Positions 33,541-46,400 are shown, numbered from the stretch's first letter. The stretch: DNA of 60,000 nt from Hydractinia symbiolongicarpus (GCF_029227915.1 NC_079878.1:8124001-8184000), one strand, 5' to 3'. Notes: generated from the letters alone by a model not told the origin. Numbers and translations are program-made.

Positions 33541-35120
33541 ATGTCTAAATATTCTAGACCGAGCATTGACTTTAGATGTCAGCATTGCCTGTTACTATTT
33601 TTACTTTTCTGTGCCGTGCATAGTAAGACATATATTGACACCTTAAACTTTTTATTCATGATCAGGGTTAGAACCAATCAAGCAAAAAGTAAGTGCGTTC
33701 TACACGCTATTTCAGCAAATCGAAGAAAAAATGTAAGCTATTTTCACAGTAGAACTGAATAAGAACAAAAAGCTTCACTCGTTTCTCTGTCAAAATTATT
33801 TTTTTCTATACCATACATTTCATGTAAATTAGCCGGTCACAGTGCATGACAGAAAACTTAAACATATGATAAGAACATACATAAAAGTACATGCGTATTA
33901 TTAAACTACAACCATAAGCAGAATATGTTCTAACAAAACAGCTAATTTCGGAGTTTGTCACCATAAGTGATTGCGTTCGCTCTTCATGCATTTTAACCTT
34001 TCCAATGTCCAGAGTGGACCTGCAAGTTAGGTTATTTTGTTATTTTTTCTGGAAATTTTAGGGTTTTGATGGGCCTTGTAAATCCCATCGCTGTGCTGGC
34101 GTGCTAGAGAATGCGACTAGCAATTTTAAAATGCTGGCTACCTGACCTATGTGTGTGCAAAGGTAGCCTGATGCAGAGAATTGCCTGTCTATATTTTGAA
34201 AATAGCGAAGGGACTTTTTGCCTGTTTGCTTGTATACAGCCCACTATTTTCTCGTCCTATGTATTTCAGTTCTGAAAATATCACCCTAGGCATTTCTATT
34301 TCGTGATTTTTGACACAAAGTAACGATTCGGCTACCATTTTGAATGAATTTATGTGTGTATAATGTTCTGGTTTTAACTCAACTGGTGCTTTTTTGAAAT
34401 TTAATAATACTATGTTTAGTGCAATACAATTTACAAATTCCAACTCAATTTTTCTTTCTCATTTTCAAACCGAAGAAAGAACGACAAAAATTCATTTTTT
34501 TGTAAAACCAGTGCTCTTTCATTAGCAGACAATTTTTCCTCTACAATCCCAAGTATTACTTTGGGTGATTTGGAACTAAGAATCCTAAATTTCTTTTTTA
34601 TTGTCAGATGTAAGATGTGGTGACCTGAATAATTATATTTCAAATTTATCTTGTTTTTTTATAACGGTTTCTTCCTTTTAAAAGTCCATTTGCATCCCAA
34701 TAGAAGACATATCAGACTTACTTATGAAAGTAGAAAATTAATTTTACAACTTCCACCTCTACCTTTCTCTGCTTTTCTTTAGATCTTAATAGAACGATTA
34801 TACGTTTTGTACTTTTATTCTCAACGTATCTTCAAAACGGAAAAATATGTGAGGAGCTTCACTTTTATAAACATCAATACGTTTTTTTTACTCCAAATTA
34901 GCAATAGCTAACCTCCTAGGGTCCTCAAGAGCATACATTGTAATTCAACTTCCCAATTATCAAAGCTGCATAGATATTTACATTAGATTTTTCAATTCTT
35001 TCTTGGTAAGGGTAAATTGTTTCGTAGAATCGCAAAGGTATGGCATCTCCTTACTCTACCATCACTATGTTCTCCATTGCTGCTTTTTATTTTTGAAAAT
35101 TACTAGTTAGCGTTACTAAT
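33541..35120. other. Spacer with two overlapping minus-strand frames
   Basis: Mostly AT-rich. Two minus-strand frames, 34,643-34,431 (70 codons, KKKFRILSSKSPKVILGIVE) and 34,443-34,189 (84 codons, KPEHYTHINSFKMVAESLLC), overlap by about 13 bases in different phases. They could be one old coding region split by a frameshift. No family recognised and no splice sites assigned. Confidence 0.3.
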
Positions 35121-35248
35121 TACTATTATAATACTACTCTGTATCTGTCCGTCTGTGACATGAAAAGTGAATTATATCTCCCATAACTTTTTACAGAAAG
35201 GTTTAACTAAAAACACCATTTCGCTAAAGTTTTAAAACGATTATGATG
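35121..35248 (+). mobile_element. Helitron-like 5' end next to a captured exon fragment
   Basis: TACTATTATAATACTACTCT followed by GTATCTGTCCGTCTGTGACA closely parallels the 5' ends at 36,390 and 22,851. The element's 3' end was not identified downstream; the next clear family end starts at 36,390. Confidence 0.45.
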
Positions 35249-35396
35249 CGATTATGATGATAAGGAGTTGGTCAAAGCAAGAGGAAAAGAGCCACGCTAA
35301 CATACAAAACGTGCATTTGTTGTATACAATCAGATAATACACATTATGGGTACAACGAGAAATGACTTTTTGGAGAGACGCCAATGCATGTCCTAA
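35249..35396 (+). pseudogene. Last-exon fragment of the six-cysteine gene family
   Basis: Translates as the DYDDKELVKARGKEPR to RRQCM part of exon 4. There is one internal TAA where copy 1 encodes a Gln (after the KEPR-type segment). The natural stop is replaced by TCC TAA, which adds one codon. It lacks the exon's first quarter, all other exons and the introns. Its sequence is closest to exon 4 of copies 1 to 3 and it lies about 130 bp inside a Helitron-like 5' end. A non-functional fragment. Confidence 0.85.
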
Positions 35397-36389
35397 TTTC
35401 TTTAATTGTAAAAAAAATAACGGGAAGAATATTTTATACATAAATCTATTTACCATAATTAATCTATTTACCATAATTATTGTATTAGTAAACTATTTTT
35501 TTAAATGAATTTAAATTCTTTAATAATGAAACTAAATTTTCTTTACATTACTGGACATTCTTACTAAAAAAAATCCCTGTGATTCAACCGAACTGATTTT
35601 TTAAGGAGCTACGAAACGATTCAATATGCTCAATTCATGCATATTCCGAAGGATGTCGTGTATTAAACGGACCACTCAAAAGGTCAAGCTGCAAGAAATT
35701 ATAGACACTTTAGAACCATATACACGTGTGGAAAACCTGCTTTCAAATAATAATTTTATATAATAAATCTGCTACTTTTTGTTTTTATTTTTTAAATTTC
35801 ACAAAACTGGAGAAAACACAGCCCTTTTTGTAGCTCCTTCACATCACATATCTCAGAAAATTCATATGTCACAAGATATTGGGTAATTTTCTTTTTCGCA
35901 CTAATGGCATTCGGATGTTTAATTTTTAACTTTTAATGTCCAAATTTATGAAATTATTGTTCTTTTCAATATTAAGTTTTAGGGCAAAAAATCGATGTGT
36001 CCTTCAAGGGTTTAATTCATAATCATGTTTTCCCTCATATCGCATGGTAGTAATATCGTTTTAATTTGAACATGTATATGCTTGAAAGTTTTTGAAGCAT
36101 AATTATGGCTATTGCAACGCTGGCTCTAAAAGTCACAATAAAATGCTGTTGGAGATAATAATAATGAAAAGTAAGCATAAAAACATTGGCTTCTGGCTAG
36201 ACGACTAAATATTATCGTCTTCTGTATCGAAAAATATCTTTGTCCAACAAGGCGAACTGAAAAACCAACTCATTTATTAAGTAAGGTTTCTCTTTCTTGA
36301 ACGCTGTGTTGAGTTATTTTATCCAATTAACGGCCAATGTTAAGTGACGTTAAACATGTAACTGCAAGGAGTCATCGACATATCGTGAA
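35397..36389. other. AT-rich spacer, no gene seen
   Basis: May be the inside of a Helitron starting at 35,121. A CTAG at 36,199-36,202 is not flanked by a hairpin of the family type. No coding sequence recognised. Confidence 0.45.
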
Positions 36390-38857
36390 TCTATATAATA
36401 ATACGCTAAGTGTGTCCGTGTGTCTGTGACAACCAAAGTTGATATCGTCATTTTCCTTTGATGTTGCCGAAAAAATCTTTGATGTTGCCGAAGAAAATAT
36501 GTCTTCTTTGTCGTGAAAAGCCGCGAGTTTTGTGTGGTTTGTTAAATGAAGTTCTAGCACAAAGTAACGGAAATTGTGTTTGCAAAAAAGATGGCTGTCC
36601 TTTTTAAGCATTTGTCTTCTCTTGCCTTCAAAATAAATCTTTACAAAAGCATTATAAAAGGGGCATGGTATATAAATGAAGTATAGAAAGGTTTCTGTAA
36701 GGTTTGTTTATGTTTTTTAAAGTTTTGATGATATTATTGATGCGAGACATGTGACACAGCTAGCATCAACCACACCAAGAACAACTAGCTAGGTAGCTAG
36801 GAATTTATAAATATGTAGCCATGTTCTTTATACCTAGCTAAGTCTCCAGTTTATATTTAAGTGACCAGCTATTAGCTGCTGTAGCTACCTTATGCTAGCT
36901 TCAGTTTTATGTTGCTTTTTACATGTAAGCTAATCTTAGTGGTCTTTGCTAAGAATGTGACTGTAACTTATTTTAATTGACATTTTAAGCTTAAATTAAC
37001 AAGCCACAACAACTTTTAAAAAAGTATTACATAATATTTAAGAAGAGTTTAAGGACTGTTTTTAAGCAAATAATGTATTTTTCACAATTTGTGTATGCAA
37101 ATAATGTATTTTTTACATTTTGTGTAACTAAACTTATATACATCGGTTACATGCAATATGACGAAACGATTTTTATTTAACATGTAGTAATTCTGGTACC
37201 TTAAGTGTAGTGATTTTTGTTGTTCTAGATGTTCTGACTAAAATGTTTTTGTTTATGGCATTTTGTCTCAATTAAGAAAAGTTTCAACTTTTTTGAGGGA
37301 GTAGAACACCGTAAAAACTTGTGTTTTTTTTTATATTTTGTATAAATTCTTACCGGGCAGGACTCTGTACAACATACTGAAATGACTGATCCCTCTCTAT
37401 TTATAAATTTGATGCGTTCCAAATCACAGTTTTTTGAAATTTTGGGTAATATTTAATGAGTACAAGATGCAAATACTGATTTTTGTTGAATCAGAAGTAT
37501 TTCCTACAACCATTCTTTTTTTACACTTTTGTGGAGAAAAAGTGTATGCAATATCATCAGAATAACTGATTTTGTTGCAAACTGTTTTTCTTTTTCACAT
37601 TTTGGATTGAAATATTGTTATAAAGGGCATATATCAATAGACATATATATACCAAAATAATTAAATTCTGCAAACTTTGATTTTGTCGTTCACCTCTCAT
37701 CTTTTATATTTTGATTAAACTTTTGAGGAAAACCATAGGAATTATTTAGAATTTGTATTTTGTGTTGCAAATTTAGTGCAAAAATTTAACTGTTGTGAGG
37801 GAGGACCATATGCAATTATATATACTAAAAATAATAATTTGATATTCTACAAGTTGTATTTTTGTATGCACTTAAATGACTGCTTTTTCTGAGTTAAATT
37901 TGATGGCTTTCATATCAATTTTGTGGAAGATTTTATGGCTGAAGACAATATAGAACATGCCAATTGAACTAATTTTTGTTCATATTTTGATTTGCTCCTC
38001 ATAAACCTTTGTGTTCCACATTTATTGTAAACTTTTGCGAGGAAGGACCATATATATATACAATTTTTTCAAAATAATGATTTTTGTTGATTTGAAATTT
38101 ACTCCTTGCTCATTGCTTTTTCGACATTTTAGGTTAAAATGTTTGGTAAAGTCAGTACGGATCATTAGACAAAAATTGTTTTGTTAACCGGTTAATTTTT
38201 ACAATTTGTGCATATTTTTGCGTGAGAGGATGGTATGCAACCGAATAAATGATTTTTCAAAGTTTAACTTTTTGTTTTTAGGTGTTTTGTGTTTGTTTAA
38301 GTTTGGATTTTTGATATTGTTCAGGTTGTATTGTTGGATAAGCATTTAGGGAAAAGACAATGTTTAAAATGCGTAAAGAACTTATTTCGTAGATCTGTGC
38401 TTACTGTTGCAAGCCTTTCTTTTCGACACTTCAGATTAAAATATTGAAGGTTTTCAACATAATCACATAATAAGATGTATACATATTTGAGATATGTGTT
38501 ATTTCTGACATTATTATTATTGTTGTCGTAACTGTCTGGGTTGTGACTGTCAATGTTGTAACTTTCTACTAACTAGATTTTACACCTTGCACGCCGTTGT
38601 TTTTCATATTTTGTCTGAAGTTTTGTTGGGAGGATTTTATGCGATTTGACATTTGATATTTTGTGTTAGATTTTAAGAACTTTTTTGTTAAATTATGACT
38701 TATATACTTTCTTTTTATGGATTTTCAGATTATTTTTTTTAGTAAAAGGCATATTCAATATACTGAAATATTTGCTGATGTCATCAAAATTCAAATGAGA
38801 GAACTTTTCAATTGTTTTTCTGCCTAAGTGGATTTTTCCACGGGCCTAATCGACTAG
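36390..38857 (+). mobile_element. Non-autonomous Helitron, 2.47 kb, with expanded internal repeats
   Basis: The 5' end is TCTATATAATAATACGC after an A (36,389). The 3' hairpin AGTGGATTTTTCCACGGGCC (38,827 on) is followed by AATCGACTAG ending at 38,857. There is no Rep or helicase coding sequence. The interior is mostly a diverged T-rich repeat array. It abuts the next Helitron without any spacer. Confidence 0.8.
36990..38770 (+). repeat. Diverged T-rich tandem repeats inside the Helitron
   Basis: A loose unit of roughly 110-140 bp recurs about a dozen times: a CACATTTTGTGTT-like stretch, ACTTTTGAGGAA, GACCATATGCAAT, then ATAATGATTTTTGTTG-like sequence. Unit lengths vary and copies are well diverged, so boundaries are approximate. 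The frame at 37,225-37,422 lies inside and is not a gene. Confidence 0.65.
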
Positions 38858-39585
38858 TCTCTTATAAAAATACAGAGACTGTGTCTGTTTGTAACAGGCA
38901 AAGTGGATATCGTCATTTTCCTTTAATGTCGCCGAAAAACTTATGTATAATATGTTTAATTTTCTGACGTTATGGCGCGACGTCAATAACACTACTTTAA
39001 AGTTACTATCCTATACTAAATTACTGAAGCCATTACAGCGCACCTAAAACTTTGAGGCTTAATAACTTGGAAACGAGGTGGTGACGTCAATGATTTTTCA
39101 CAGCGTGGGTAACTAGGGACCACCTAGGACCAATTTGGGTAAGTTTCCCAAACATGGGTCCACAAATCCGTTTCGGAATGGACGGGTTAATGACGTCATC
39201 AATAAATCTTTATACCTTAACATCTCTGCAACCATTTGTCAAAGATGCATGGTCCTATACATTTTCTTGATCAGCGTTGCGAGATCTATAAGATGGCAAT
39301 GGGTATACAAATTGCGAAAGAAAATTTTGTTGTTGTTTTATTAGGGACTTTGCTGACGTCAGCAAAATTTTTAAACTCCTATATCTCATTAACCATTCAT
39401 CAAAAGAACGTGATTACATACATTTTCTTGATCAGCGCTTTAAGCTCTACACAATAGAGGCAACGTAAAAACCAGGTTCTAATTTTTTTTGCAGATGGGT
39501 TGCTGATGTCATCAAAATTTAAATGACGCTTCCTTTTTATTTTTATCTTGCCTCAGTGGATTTTTCCACGGGCACTATCGACTAG
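38858..39585 (+). mobile_element. Non-autonomous Helitron, 728 bp
   Basis: Starts TCTCTTATAAAAATACAG directly after the CTAG of the preceding element. Ends with hairpin CAGTGGATTTTTCCACGGGC, then ACTATCGACTAG, followed by T (39,586). The first 300 bp match the short element at 10,702. The two frames at 39,135-39,457 show no transposase motif and are treated as chance. Confidence 0.85.
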
Positions 39586-39839
39586 TTACTCTATATAATT
39601 ACTCTATATACAGTATTCCAAACCTTCATAGAATTAACCATTTTTTCCCAATAAGTCTAGTAACCCAAGATCAGAAGGTTCCTACGAGATGCTGTTTCTG
39701 TGCTTGTGACGTTGCACGTGTTTACTCTTTCCTTTTTCTGTCTTTTCTAGTTTCTTTGTCAATGGGCTTCCTTTCAATGGAATTAACTGGTGGTATTTAT
39801 TATAGTCGAGATTATGAGGAACTATAATTGAGCAAAAGC

Positions 39840-41050
39840 TGCCGCACACAAGGCAGCCTTCTAACAGTCTTTTTATTGCTTGGAATTTAGGGATAAAATT
39901 TAAAGATTTTTGTAGAAATTATAGTTTACATAACGGTTTGCTTTTTACTTCTTAAACGTAACAATAAAATCCTACAATGTTTCAGGTTAAATGTTTCAAA
40001 AATTCCCAGAACATCAATGTGAAAAATAGTAGTGTTCACCACAGAAAAAAACAACCTTTTTCTAAACGAATTAGTCGACATTTATTATTGACCTGAAATA
40101 ACTTCATTTGCAATGGTACTGTAACACAATGGTACACAAATGGCACAAAGAAAGTGAGTAAACTTTATTTAAATCAGGTGGAAATGTTGCTAAGGTACTC
40201 TTTTTTCGGGTAAAACTTTTGTAATTCTTCAATTATTCTTGCTGACTTTTAGACTACCAAACATGTTTTGTTTGCCGTCATGAACTATCTTCAAACAAAA
40301 CGTTTATTCGAACTGGATTTTTACCTGTAAGAATTAAAAGCATCACTTATAGCTTAATAAGGCCATTTTTTAGTATTTTGTACCTTTTCAAAGGAAGAAT
40401 CGCTTTTAACGCCGGATTTTTATTTGCAATGAATACTTTTCACTGACTTACAGTTTTATTTTTTGAGATGTATGATGACGTCAAGTGTCTTGTTTTATAT
40501 CGAAACACTTCTTTGTTCCAGGTCCTGTCGTAACACATTTCCGAATGTTCGGTCAGAATGGGATCTCAACCATTTAATAAGCAGCCGCTATAAAAGCAAA
40601 CACATGAAATATATCTCGTAAATATATATATAAAGTATATCTATCCTTACAGGGTGTAAGGTTGTTATTTTTAATTATATTTCTCTGATAGAAAAAAGCT
40701 AATTTCCAATCTATATTTCGTGTTTCAACTAACACGTCATTCCGAATAATCAAACTTAGTGAAAATCTTAAGTTGATTAAGATTAGTACAAAAGGCAAAA
40801 TAGTTAGAAAACTCAAAGTGATTTATGTTCTTGCGAATTTAAGGCCCTTAATAAAGGATGTTGTGAGCGTTTGATATAAGGAGTTCCAAACTGAATAATA
40901 AAGCTGCCTGGCTATTTTGGCTTTTATGCTCCCTCGAAATTTGTACGTTCGTAGCCAAAATCTTAAAATTGGTTAGCTCAATATATGTAGCTGACTTAAA
41001 AATGTGACAATATTTTTCAAAAACACACAAAATAAAAAGCTATTTAAAAA
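39840..41050 (+). repeat. 3'-flank repeat of the six-cysteine gene unit, third copy
   Basis: Aligns with 43,560-44,450 in the same orientation and with about 12,750-13,760 in reverse (landmarks TTCACCACAGAAAA, TTTATTATTGACC, GAATTAAAAGCATCAC, GATGACGTCAAG, AAGGCCCTTAATAAAGGA). It lies on the 3' side of pseudogene copy 4, the same relation as in copies 1 and 2, so it belongs to the same ancestral block. Confidence 0.75.
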
Positions 41051-41302
41051 GACAAGAAAGTCAACCCCAGCGACTTACCACGCAAGGCCAGATCTTTCAA
41101 TATGGCCGTGGTAACGTTGCTCAGACTCTTTCTACTGCTTTATGACTTTTCCCTGCATAAAAATTTCTTTAGCATAAAAATGTCTCGAATACAAGTACCA
41201 ATGTTCGTATAATAGAGCAGTCCGCTTTAAGGGGAATCCGCTTTAGCGGGACTCCACTGTGCTATAGAAAAGAGAAAAACAAAACTACTAAATGGTACTC
41301 AC

Positions 41303-41928
41303 TTTCTTTCGACAATCACTAATGTCAGAAAATAATTTTATATTGAGGAATGAAAAAATATCTTCTTGATATGTTTCTTCAAAAGGTTTCATATGTGTGT
41401 TATTTGCCGAAGATTTTATCCCTTAAATTTTTGAATATAAGCCTTCTGTCTATAGCAAGAAAAAACAAAATACATTTCACATTCAATTTTGGCGAGGATA
41501 TAAACTTTTATATTTATTTACTGAAAACGAATTGAAGTTGATTATGATAAACTTACATAATAGCATTCCATGTCTTCAATGTATTTTGGTAAGACATCGT
41601 GACCAATCAATCTGTTGGTCAAATTAAAGAGTTGGATTGAGCTTGAGCACACGGAACAGACAAGACTTTTCTTTTTTTTGTTTAGTAGATTTGTAACATT
41701 TCCTATGTTTTTTTACGTCGCAATCAATGTCGTGGTTCATGGAAGGCTCACAAGCGTGCTTCGTAAGGAGAAATGTAGTTACACTGGTAATAACTATCAC
41801 TACGATTCCGACCAACAAAGCCAATGTAAAATCTAGGAACAAAGTATAAAGCTGTATAGGAACGTGATAATCTTTCGTTATGAAATAAGTGTTTTATGCT
41901 TGCTATTGACATTACCTTTTACGTTCAT
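41303..41928 (-). pseudogene. Six-cysteine gene family, copy 4 (5' half only, frameshifted)
   Basis: Reading the minus strand: a 13-nt first exon (41,928-41,916, donor GTAATG), a second exon 41,832-41,557 and a third 41,422-41,303 (donor GTGAGT). The hydrophobic segment (LALLVGIVVIVITSVTTFLL) and the LFNLTNRL and YIEDMECYY motifs are recognisable. One extra A in the A-run after the stalk shifts the frame and gives an early TAA. The furin site is degraded to lysine-rich sequence, the first ectodomain cysteine is displaced, the KxCEG cysteine has become Phe, and the acceptor AG before the third exon is now AA. Exons for the C-terminal half are absent. A dead gene. Confidence 0.85.
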
Positions 41929-42060
41929 TTTGTTATTTTAACTAACAGTATTAAGCAACAAAAATTTTTATTCACAAATTTTTTATGTGGTTATCTTTGT
42001 GTTTAAAAATATGGAGAAAGCTTCTTAGGATTACATGTTGCTTCTCCTATATCGTCTTAC

Positions 42061-42366
42061 CGTATCAGGATTAGAACACATCATTTTGCTGAAACCAAAT
42101 GCTCTTCTTGTCGCGAATTTTGTTGCTCTAACCCTATCAACAAAAGGCGTATAGCTAAGGCAGACACAAAATTATTGTTTAAACTTATGTCACATGGAAA
42201 AAGCATTGTGCTAAATTGTGCAGATATTGCAAACTATGGAGAAAGTAAAAAAAATTACAGTAAAAATCCCAAATTAATTATTGAGCCAATTCCCAGAAAT
42301 TTGAAATTTATTGAAATATTTTGTTTCGCAGAAACGAAACTAGTGATTATTTGTATTACAATCTAA
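42061..42366 (+). other. Exon-like frame with a clustered cysteine motif
   Basis: A frame of about 100 codons follows an acceptor-like GATTAG (to 42,074). It contains CSSCREFCC, then NKRRIAKADTKLLFKL and NCADIANYGESKKN, and ends at TAA 42,364-42,366. The cysteine cluster near the start and basic middle suggest a piece of a DNA-binding or transposon protein; I cannot name it. No upstream exon identified. Confidence 0.3.
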
Positions 42367-42367
42367 A

Positions 42368-42672
42368 TGTTGACGTGCACCTGCAAATGGTCATTTTAAA
42401 CAATGGAGAATTTAAATCCTCAAAATATTTACACAGAGAAACAGTTATTACACTTCCCTATACTTTATTGTAACCGAATTACTGTACGCAGTTTTTTTTA
42501 CGATCAGTTCTTATCTCCCGACTTAATGTTGACGTGCACCTGCAAATGGTTAAAATTAAAATCGTAAAAATTTCTACACAGAGAAAGATTTATTAAACTT
42601 CCTTACATTTTTTTGTAGATTAATCATTGTATGCATTTTATTTTATCATCAGTTCTTATCTCCCGACTTAGA
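42368..42672 (+). repeat. Tandem duplication, about 160 and 145 bp
   Basis: Units start TGTTGACGTGCACCTGCAAATGG-type at 42,368 and 42,529. Each continues with TACACAGAGAAA and CTTCC and ends TCAGTTCTTATCTCCCGACTTA. The second unit is shorter by small deletions. Confidence 0.85.
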
Positions 42673-43449
42673 GTCCTTATATATATATATTTTTTGCATC
42701 ACCTACACAACAAGCCACTGTGGAAAGTCGTGACTATTATATTTTCTTTTTAATATTTATTATTTTTCTTTACTTCTTTGTTTTCCGAAACAGTAAATTA
42801 TTAATTTATTTCTCTAACTTCTATCGCGTATTTTTTTTGAAAATTGACGGATTAAATTGGAACCCTAATTTGTTTAGTCTATCTCTATCTCGGCTAGTGA
42901 GGCAGGTAATAAAAAAAGAAATTCAATTTTGCGGACAGTTACGTTTTGTAAAAAGTTATAAATAAAAGGTGGCAGGATGTGTGCTGAGACACGTCTTTAT
43001 AGTGTTCTTATAGTGTAAGAGTTACTTTGCAGTTACTTTGCGTTATGATTCAGTCGTATGAAAACCAGGCTAATTGTGCGTAACAAGTTATTCCCTGACG
43101 GGTTGGTTGAAGTAGCAAAGTCGTGTAGGTAACGTAACGCCTGTATCAGAATTGATTAATTTAATCTTGGTTTAATTGACTAATTTGTGTCATATACCCT
43201 ACTTCTGAAAAGGAAACGATATTCTGTTTTAAACTGAGTAAGTAATTGATTTATTCTTGTGTTTAATTGGACAGACTGCAATAGAATAGTATGCCAGACT
43301 GTATTTGATCTGCGAAGTTATAGACGTTAGGTGTGTCGCTGCAATTAATTACGCGACCTGTAACAATATTCAAGATTCACAAAGAAGAATTCGAATGCAA
43401 TAACACTAAGTTGCATTACATTGACAACCGTTTTGTGATTCTACATACA
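42673..43449. other. Spacer, no gene seen
   Basis: The 81-codon frame at 42,720-42,965 is built of T-rich sequence and has no motif. Repeated small units TAGTGTTCTTATAGTGT and AGTTACTTTGC occur near 43,000-43,045. No RNA gene recognised. Confidence 0.45.
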
Positions 43450-46400
43450 TTAAGATCTACAAAACTTCCTTCTTCAGAGGTTTTTCAACGCATGTGTCAT
43501 TGATCTCTTTTTCTTTTAAAATGTATGATGTGCAGCAATCTTTTGCATGTAAGCAACAGAATGATTTTGTACTGCTGTAAAAACTGTTGTTTAACAAAAG
43601 TTTCGTTAGTTAAACAAAAATCTGACCAAAATTTGCTATAAAATAATCACAAAAGTGTGTTGTTTTATTTCGTTAAATGATGTGCTCTTTCAAATATCAC
43701 AGAAAATAGCAAACTTTCCCTATAGAAAATAGTTCATGTTTATTATTGACCTTAAGTATATTTGCAATGTCACTGTATAGCAATGTTACACAAATGGTAC
43801 GAAAAACATTATTTATCTCTATTCAAGCAAGTCTTCTAAAATGCACTTGCGGTCAAACAGTTGTTAATTTTTAAATTATTCTTGTTGATTTTCAGACAAG
43901 CAAACATTTTTGGATTGCCATGATGATCTTTAAACAAAAGGTTGAGACATATTCGAAACAGATTTTTGCCTCTGAGAATTAAAAAGATTACGGATAACTT
44001 CATAAGGACATTTTCTTTTTTTTTTTTTAAGAATCGCTTTTAAGGCTGTCTTTTTTAATATTGTTAACAATTACTTGTCACTGCTTTACACTTTTATTGT
44101 TTGAGGTTAATATTATCATCATAGTGGTTGGATGACGTCCAGCATCCTTTTTGTATAACACATGAAGTATGTCTTATTAAATATATATAAAGTATATCTA
44201 TAACGAAAAGGAAAATAGATATTATTTTCTACCAAAATAATAGACTATTTTTCAATTTATATCTCGTTTCAAACTAACAAGTTATCCATGATAATAAAAA
44301 TTAGAAGAAAATCTAGTTCACATCTTAAATCAAATAAGACTGTTACAAAAGACAAATCAAATATAAAAGTAACGATGATTTAAATTCTTCTGGGTGCTTA
44401 AGGTCCTTATTTAAGGATATGTGTATTTGTCTCTTTTCAGATAACCCTCGTCCTCAAACGTGTAAATTATGAGATGGATAATAGCATTAAAACTACAATT
44501 TTCAAGATGCTATCGTGGAACTCCGTCATAATTATGTTAGGAAGTACTATACCTAAAGAGCTACCTACACCATAACATAAAGGAGATTGTTAAGGAAGAA
44601 CACTGTTTTATGTATCAATTTGCAGAGATTTCTTTTGAATGATGGAGTTTTTATGTATGAACGATCACAGATTGTATCGACTGTTCATTTAAGCGGCACA
44701 TTTGTAAATACGCAAGTTACGTCAAATGATTTTGATGATTCTTTATGCGAGCGGATTTACTGGATTCGTCAATTGCATTAAAATTGTATTCTTTAAGGTG
44801 TATCAATCATTTTTCGAACTTAAAAAGCATGAATGTATATTTTAGTATGTCTAGCGTTATAAAAGCACACGATCTTCATTTAGCCATTTCATTTCTGCTA
44901 TACAATGTTTTCTAGTATCTTCAAAACTAATACTATATACTCCATAAGGATACAGAATGAATTAACACAAAAAGTTAAGAGTATCTTAAAATGTATGCTT
45001 ATCTGGAATTTTGCTTGCATTGATGTAAAATGTGTGGTTGTTTAATTTCATTAACCACCCTGTTCTTTCCTCCCGCTATTTCCTCCCACCATTTTCTCTC
45101 CCCCTATCCTCCCGCTCTTCCCTTCCGCTCTTTTCTTCCGTCTACCTGCTTGCCTACCTACTCATATGTGTTTAGAAAATGATGGCTCACACCTGCAACT
45201 ATCGAAATCTTAAGACCTTGGGTCTTATGAATTATTTAGCAACATTGGTTTGGGTTTTGAATTTACATCTTATATTGAAAGATCGCCCAAAGCAATGCTA
45301 TGGAACCAATTGGGATGTAAAGAAAACAAGCTCACTTTTTCAATGGATCTGAGAGGAATTTTGAGTCATTTTCATGCCCTATACTGCAATATTGAAACGT
45401 ATTGTAATCAATTTTGTTTACATTTTTGTGAGTGTTGTATTATTTCCAATTAGTTATTTTTCAAAATTGTAAAACGGGTGGCTGAATAAACGTTTTATTT
45501 AAAAAAAAGTCAAGATCTTTTTACTAGACTGCTAACTAATGCTCACAACACCATCCGTGATTGTCTTCACTGCTGACCACGACAAAAGAAGATTAAGGGT
45601 TAAGGATGATACCACTGGTGAAATTAGTAATAAAGTACTACAAATGTCAACTTACAAAACATTCGGCTGTTCAGTTAACACATTGAGACTATAATAATTG
45701 TTTCTAGACGTTTAATAATGAAATGTATTTTATTTAGCAAGTGCCCTTAGCGGCTGGAAATGATTTGAATTAAAGGGGCACAAAAAAAAATAGATTTCAC
45801 TTCTGTATGTATCAACAAAATGTCACTATATTTTGCGCTCTGCCACCACTACTTATTTCTTCTTATTTTATATTCAAAAATTGTTTGATATGGAGTCATG
45901 TTTATTGCTATGGCGACTTATTTGTTAGCCAGTAGTCAAGAAAAGATTGGAAAGTGTTTTTCCACTTCAAATATCCTTATAAACAGTCCTAAAGTCGTGC
46001 TGTAGCCCTTTTTTAAGCTTTTATCGACTAACTTCACACGTTCTTTTTTCTCAGGTTCAAGAATATATAATGACGTCAATCCAAGGTAACAATTTTCCTC
46101 CAATATTAATAAACATTAGTGGTCTGTTTATTATCATCTTTAAATGAATTTTGTCTTAGCAGTACAGTGTAATCAATTGATGATCTAGTGAGAAAAATAT
46201 TGCGATATTGTAAAAAAATAATTTCAAAAAAAAAAATCCGGAAAGCGAGAGTGAATTCTGTTATTCATAAAAAGCAGTTGCTTTTTTGCTCCTAATTTGT
46301 GTAATTGGTGTTCTGCATCGCCTGGTTGCAAGTAACTCTTAGGGCATACAATTGGTGTATTTAAATTTTAAAATTACCATTTTCCTATTTAACATCTTAC

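Noticed and set aside
39135-39457. Two overlapping frames of about 70 codons
   Set aside because: They lie within a non-autonomous Helitron and the related 317-bp element does not preserve them.
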